Shown here: one piece after another, positions 60,305 through 64,000 of the stretch
How the letters are laid out: every line of letters starts with the position of its first letter
Position numbering within the stretch: the first letter of the stretch is position 1
Origin: Planctomycetaceae bacterium
GTDB taxonomy: Bacteria > Planctomycetota > UBA1135 > GCA-002686595
Reading direction: 5' to 3'
Length of the DNA: 64,000 nt
Assembly: GCA_011525785.1 (NCBI GenBank)
Contig: WYBT01000026.1
Coordinates: 310,001 to 374,000 of the forward strand
Notes under the pieces: model-generated
The model's input: only the letters and a program-made list of their open reading frames with translations
What the model was told of the DNA's origin: nothing
The model's database searches: none
Position numbers and translations under genes: made by a program

Positions 60305-62515
60305 TCAGCGCGCGCCGCGGGCCTTCTTGGCGGCTGCGAGGATCAACTGTCCTGCCGCTTCGTTGCGGACGGCTGCGCTCGCGCCGGACTCGAGCAGGTC
60401 GACGGCGAGCGCCGGCTTGCGGCCGAACAGATAGTTGGCGGCCAGCAAGAGGCGCGCGTCCGCATCGCTGGGATGGTCCGACAGGAAACGCTCGAGCAGT
60501 TGCAGTTGCTCGCCGAACTCCGCCGGGTTGGCGTAGAACTCGTGCTTGTCGATGTCGCTCTGAGCGAGCGTCGGATCGAGTTCCAGCGCGCGCCGCAGCG
60601 CGAAGGCGCCGTAGTGGTAGTCGCCGGTCGCGAGCAGCGCGTCGGCCAGGACCAGGTACATGACCCCTTCGTTGGGCCTGTACTCGATCGCCTTGGCGTA
60701 GAAGTGGACCGCATCGGCGTAGCGCCGCTCGCGGAACGCAGCGTCGCCGAGCGAGAGGTGCTGATTGGCGGCGCGCGAGAGCGAGTCGGGGCCGCGCTCG
60801 AGCACGCGCGGCAGCGAGCCCTCGGCCGCGGGGACGCCCGCTGCCTCGACCTGGACGGCCTCACCCGTAGCGCCGGTCTGCACCCGAGTGCTCTCGCCCG
60901 AGGAGTCCACGACCTCGACCGCTTGGGCGCCGTCGACGTAGATCACGACCGAGTCCGAGCTGTCGTCGTTCGTGTCGACCAGCATGCTCGAGTAGTACAC
61001 CGGCGCGGCGCTCCACCAGCTCGTGTAGGCGCCCGGCCACCAGCCGGTGTTCCAGGTCGGCCAGCCGCCCCACCACCAGCGGTAGTTCAGCGAGAGGGGA
61101 TGGCACCACCACGAGTAGGAGTAGGCCCCCAGGCCCCAACCCCAGCCCCAGTAGGACACGTTGTTCCAGCCGTTCCACCACCAGCCGGCGCCCGGCCAGC
61201 AGTTGTTCCAGTACGAGTTCCAGTACCAGCCGTAGGGCGAGCACCACGAGAAGCCCAGGCCCAGCCCCAGGCCGACCCCGTACCCGTGCCAGCGCGCGAA
61301 CTGGGTTCCGCAGCGCTCCAGTTGCTGTTGCTCCGCACCGGGGATCTGGGTGCGACGGCGGAGTTCGCGCGATGCAGCTTCGGCGTAGGCTTCGCGGCGC
61401 TGCTCCAGGCGCGCCTGCTGCTCGGTCCGCCACTCGCCGCGCTTGGCGACAACCTTCTCGGCCTGCGCTGAGCGGTACTCGTCGCGCGCGCGCTGCACCT
61501 CACGGACTTCGCGCTCGGTCCGAGCCCGGCGTTGGTTCGCGAGTGACTCTTGCTGGCGATCGCGTTGCGCTTGGCGCGCGCGCGTCACTTCCTCAGCGCT
61601 CTTGCGGCCGGAGTTCTGGTCGGGCGTTGCTTCGGGCCGCGAGCTCTCCGTCGACGGCCGGCGGTAGCGCTCCAGGATGCGCGTCCGATCGATGGGCTTG
61701 GTGGTGCTCACCGCGGGAGTCTCGGAGGGCGTCGGACGTACGGCCCCGGTCGACGGTCGTTCCGGTCGCGGCGCCGAGTCGCGAGCGGGACGCAGCCGCG
61801 AAGAGGGAGCGCGCTGAGGCTCGGTCGCACCGGGCTGGGCTGCGCCGGGACGCGTGGAGTCCGGCTGCACGCGCGGGAACGGCTGACGCTTGGGCCGGGC
61901 CTCGAAGATCGGTCCCGTTGCGGCCCCCGAGGACGGAGCGGTGTCGGGTTGGCGCGGGCGGGCGCCGGGGCTCGGTCGGCTCGTGGGGCGGCGCGGCTCG
62001 CTGGCGCTGGGAGCGGACGGGCTCGCGCCGGGCTGGCGATCCACGGGCCCGCTCGTGGTGGGGGCGGCTGGACTGGTCCTTCGCGAACCCGGGCGCTGAT
62101 CCGGAGTCGGGGCAACGCTCGAACCGGGCTGCGGCGCGCTGGGGCGGGTCGTCGGACGCGAGGGGGCCGACGGCGTGCTGCTCGGACGGGTGGGCGCCGG
62201 CGCCGACGGTCGGGTGGGCGCGGGTCGTGAAGGCGCGGACGGCGCAGGTCGCGACGGGGCCGAGGGGGCAGGTCGAGACGGCGCAGGTCGCGACGGCGCG
62301 GAGGGTGCGGGTCGAGACGGGGCAGGTCGAGAGGGGGCGGACGGCGCAGGCCGGGAAGGCGCTTGCGGCGCGGGCCGCGAGGGCGCCGCGCCGCGGCTGC
62401 CGCCGGAGTTGCCGCCGGAATTGCCGGGCCGCTGCTGGCTCCAGGCGGTCTGCGGCGCGAGCGCCAACAGAGCGGCAACCAGAGTGGATACACGGCGCGC
62501 GTTTCGAGCTTCCAT
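60305..62515 (-). CDS. Secreted Pro/Ser-repeat, coiled-coil, Trp-rich and TPR protein
   Basis: 736 residues. The signal peptide ends near AWSQQ (residue 26). Residues 45-130 are near-repeats of PAPSRP/SAPSRP; 130-280 is Pro/Ser/Arg-rich disorder. Residues 305-395 look like a charged coiled coil (RAQRDRQQ, RREAYAEAASRELRRR). Residues 406-508 hold about 24 Trp in 100 residues with Gly, Tyr, Asn (for example WYWNSYWNNCW and WWWNGWNN). Residues 575-720 are TPR helices (LGDAAFRERRYADAVHFYAK, LATGDYHYGAFALRRALEL). I know no single family with this order. It may bind or assemble surface glycans; function is unknown. Confidence 0.85.
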   Translation of the reverse strand: MEARNARRVSTLVAALLALAPQTAWSQQRPGNSGGNSGGSRGAAPSRPAPQAPSRPAPSAPSRPAPSRPAPSAPSRPAPSRPAPSAPSRPAPSAPSRPAPTRPSAPAPTRPSSTPSAPSRPTTRPSAPQPGSSVAPTPDQRPGSRRTSPAAPTTSGPVDRQPGASPSAPSASEPRRPTSRPSPGARPRQPDTAPSSGAATGPIFEARPKRQPFPRVQPDSTRPGAAQPGATEPQRAPSSRLRPARDSAPRPERPSTGAVRPTPSETPAVSTTKPIDRTRILERYRRPSTESSRPEATPDQNSGRKSAEEVTRARQAQRDRQQESLANQRRARTEREVREVQRARDEYRSAQAEKVVAKRGEWRTEQQARLEQRREAYAEAASRELRRRTQIPGAEQQQLERCGTQFARWHGYGVGLGLGLGFSWCSPYGWYWNSYWNNCWPGAGWWWNGWNNVSYWGWGWGLGAYSYSWWCHPLSLNYRWWWGGWPTWNTGWWPGAYTSWWSAAPVYYSSMLVDTNDDSSDSVVIYVDGAQAVEVVDSSGESTRVQTGATGEAVQVEAAGVPAAEGSLPRVLERGPDSLSRAANQHLSLGDAAFRERRYADAVHFYAKAIEYRPNEGVMYLVLADALLATGDYHYGAFALRRALELDPTLAQSDIDKHEFYANPAEFGEQLQLLERFLSDHPSDADARLLLAANYLFGRKPALAVDLLESGASAAVRNEAAGQLILAAAKKARGAR
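62190..62400 (-). repeat. Tandem 15-24 base near-repeats encoding PAPSRP units
   Basis: On the plus strand the motif GCAGGTCGCGACGG and near variants (with GCAGGTCGAGA) recur at short, irregular spacing, encoding the Pro-Ala-Pro-Ser-Arg-Pro units of the protein at 60305-62515. Such DNA is prone to length change by slippage. Confidence 0.75.
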
Positions 62516-62592
62516 AGCGTCCTCTGAATAGGTCAGGAACCGGACCGACGGGACTCAAAGCGCAAAAGCGGCGCCAGCGCGCGCCTCACAGG

Positions 62593-63741
62593 TCAGCGCT
62601 CGCGCTCGATGATCAGGGTCACGTCCGCGGCTGAGGCCGAACTCGGATCGCCTCGCACGGTCAGCACCCGCCGCGCAGCGCGCGCGTCCAGCGGCTTCGC
62701 CGCATCCAGGCGCTTCAACGCCTCGCCGGCCTGCGAGGGCGGCCAGGGCGTGGACGTCGTGAGCGCCTGGGCTGCGGTCGTCTCCACCGCGAAGGCCGGC
62801 GGTGCGCCCCGTCCCCGCAAGCGGACGACGACGGACTCCGGTTCGCCGCTTGCGCTCAGCTCGAAGGCCATCGTGGACAGCCGCTCCCAACCGGGCGGGA
62901 GCTGGGTGTCGATGCGCGTCGCGAGCGCACTCCAGCGTTCACGCGCCTTGGTCCAATCCTCGCCCGCCGCGACGGGCTCGCGCACCTCGGTCTGCGCCGG
63001 CGCGTCGAAGTGCAGCACGGGCGCAGCTTGGGCGCTCGCCGGCGGACCGCGTCGATCGGGAGGCAGGAAGTACGAGTCGAGCAGCGCGACCTGCGTCACA
63101 ACGGTCGTCACCTGTTCTTTCCAGATCGGCTGACCCGCGCGCCACAGCTCCAGCTCAGCAGGCCAGCGCCGTCCGTACTGCTCGCGCCAGACGGAGATCC
63201 GCAGCTCGTCCTCCGCTTGGCCGGGCTGTGCCGCGAAGCTCACCTGCGTTGGCCGCCCCTGTGCGTCCAACAGCGCCACGAGTTCGCGGCCGCACTCACC
63301 CGCCGCGCGGCGGCGGGGGCCGTCCTCGCGCCAAGCGAAGCCGTCGGGCCACAGGAACACGGCCAGTCGCAGCTCCAGCAGCTCGCACTTGCTGGTCCAG
63401 TCGCTGCCGTCGGCGCTGCGCGTCGCCGTCTCGCGCGAGCGCTCGGCGGACTGCGGCAATTCGAAAAAGCGCTGCCCGTAGCGGAACTCCACGTGGCGTC
63501 CCAGCTGAGGTTGCCCCGGAACTGCGAGTTGCCAGCGCGCGCGCGCCGGGAACACGTAGGTGCAGGTCAACTCGTGCTCGAGTTCGGGCGCCTCGCTGTA
63601 GCGCACGGACGAGACGCTCTGGAATCCGCCCAGGCCGGCGATCGGTCGACGCGCGGGGAGTTCGCTGAGTGCGGGCGCAGATTGCTGCGCGCTCGGCGGG
63701 AGTACGAGCGCTGCGGCTGCGATCCACGCCGTGGGGATCAT
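62593..63741 (-). CDS. Secreted protein of unknown function
   Basis: 382 residues from the ATG at 63741 with a short signal (MIPTAWIAAAALVLPPSAQ). The mature protein is rich in beta patterns (LEHELTCTYVFPARARWQL, HVEFRYGQRFFELP, SKCELLELRLAVFLWPDGF) and contains a few conserved-looking aromatic/acidic pairs. The C-terminal part is AAQALTTSTPWPPSQAG and LDARAARRVLTVRGDP. I do not recognise the family. The start overlaps the aminotransferase stop by 4 bases, so the two are translationally coupled. Confidence 0.75.
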   Translation of the reverse strand: MIPTAWIAAAALVLPPSAQQSAPALSELPARRPIAGLGGFQSVSSVRYSEAPELEHELTCTYVFPARARWQLAVPGQPQLGRHVEFRYGQRFFELPQSAERSRETATRSADGSDWTSKCELLELRLAVFLWPDGFAWREDGPRRRAAGECGRELVALLDAQGRPTQVSFAAQPGQAEDELRISVWREQYGRRWPAELELWRAGQPIWKEQVTTVVTQVALLDSYFLPPDRRGPPASAQAAPVLHFDAPAQTEVREPVAAGEDWTKARERWSALATRIDTQLPPGWERLSTMAFELSASGEPESVVVRLRGRGAPPAFAVETTAAQALTTSTPWPPSQAGEALKRLDAAKPLDARAARRVLTVRGDPSSASAADVTLIIERER

Positions 63742-64000
63742 GGACGCGTTCCGAGCCGTTGGGACAGCACTTGCGCCGCGCGTTCCAGGGTCGCGGTCTG
63801 TTTGGCGAAGCAGAAACGGATCAGGCTGCGCCCGTCGTGCGCGTCGAGGAAGAAGCTCGAGCCGGGCACGGCGGCCACTCCGCCGTCGCGCACCAGCTCG
63901 AGCGCGAAGGCGACATCGTCGAGCGCGCTGAGCTGCGAGAAGTCGCACATCGTGTAGTACGCGCCACGCGGCTCGAACGTGCGCAAGCCGACGGCGCGCA
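63738..64000 (-). CDS. Class I/II aminotransferase, C-terminal end (rest outside window)
   Basis: Only the last 87 codons are in the window; the frame is open to base 64000, so the start lies beyond it. FEPRGAYYTMCDFSQLSALD, VAFALELVRDGGVAAVPGSS and RSLIRFCFAKQTATLERAA match the C-terminal small domain of PLP aminotransferases of the YbdL/kynurenine-aminotransferase group. RFCFAK contains the carboxylate-binding Arg. The PLP lysine lies outside the window. Confidence 0.85.
   Translation of the reverse strand, partial: RAVGLRTFEPRGAYYTMCDFSQLSALDDVAFALELVRDGGVAAVPGSSFFLDAHDGRSLIRFCFAKQTATLERAAQVLSQRLGTRP

Noticed and set aside
62190..62400. The short GC-rich tandem units as a CRISPR or iteron origin
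   Set aside because: They lie inside a coding frame and encode PAPSRP repeats of irregular length.

Overview
The window is about 70% G+C and densely coded on both strands, with short intergenic gaps and many 1-8 nt overlaps (GTGA/ATGA type). The gene content points to a Planctomycetota bacterium, probably a deep-branching high-GC lineage. Evidence: Ser/Thr kinases with WD40 or jelly-roll sensor halves, ECF sigma factors beside them, a DUF1592/DUF1552 pair, a histone-H1-like small protein, secreted LamG and FG-GAP proteins, an 11-fold carboxypeptidase-regulatory-like repeat protein, and the futalosine menaquinone pathway. WaaP-like kinase, heptosyltransferase-like and lipoprotein genes suggest an outer membrane. 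No prophage, insertion sequence or CRISPR array was seen. The phylum assignment is inference from gene content.

Layout. 1-11.2 kb: a signalling cluster with the end of a WD40 protein, a WaaP-like kinase, two paralogous membrane Ser/Thr kinases (one with a jelly-roll-like sensor half, one with WD40), a LamG secreted protein and a divergent ECF sigma factor. 11.4-26.8 kb: recJ, then the dispersed selenocysteine set selA (13.2 kb), selD (20.8 kb, itself a UGA-containing selenoprotein with a SECIS hairpin) and tRNA-Sec (25.9 kb). Between them lie an ABC-2 exporter operon, a TPR/alpha-beta hydrolase-like protein, a MATE transporter, a PhoX-like protein, a membrane protein and a degenerate GDPD-like protein. 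An EVE-domain gene follows the tRNA. 27-32.5 kb: the histone-like gene, mqnB-mqnD, an MFS transporter and a secreted FG-GAP-like protein.

32.5-36.3 kb: a minus-strand operon of ECF sigma factor, CxxC membrane anti-sigma-like protein and CHAT (caspase-like) protease. 36.5-46.2 kb: an AttEFGH-like exporter module (CrtC/AttH-like lipoprotein, FtsX-like permease, ATPase), galactokinase, DUF1552 and DUF1592. This stretch also holds two kinds of non-coding palindromic DNA: a C/G-run inverted repeat after galK and a tandem modular hairpin repeat between DUF1592 and DUF1552, with a degenerate copy upstream of tRNA-Sec. 46.3-51.5 kb: envelope genes and a NtrY-like histidine kinase. 51.7-64 kb: the large regulatory-like repeat protein, a secreted phospholipase D-like protein, a parvulin protein with a HELCH motif, a lipoprotein, a second GHMP/galactokinase paralogue, a Pro/Ser- and Trp-rich TPR protein, and the end of an aminotransferase.

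Strongest items for a second look: the UGA-encoded SelD with its SECIS and tRNA-Sec; the sigma/anti-sigma/CHAT operon; the Trp-rich TPR protein; the modular palindromic repeats; and several enzyme-like proteins that have lost catalytic residues. All calls come from reading the sequence; no database search was run.
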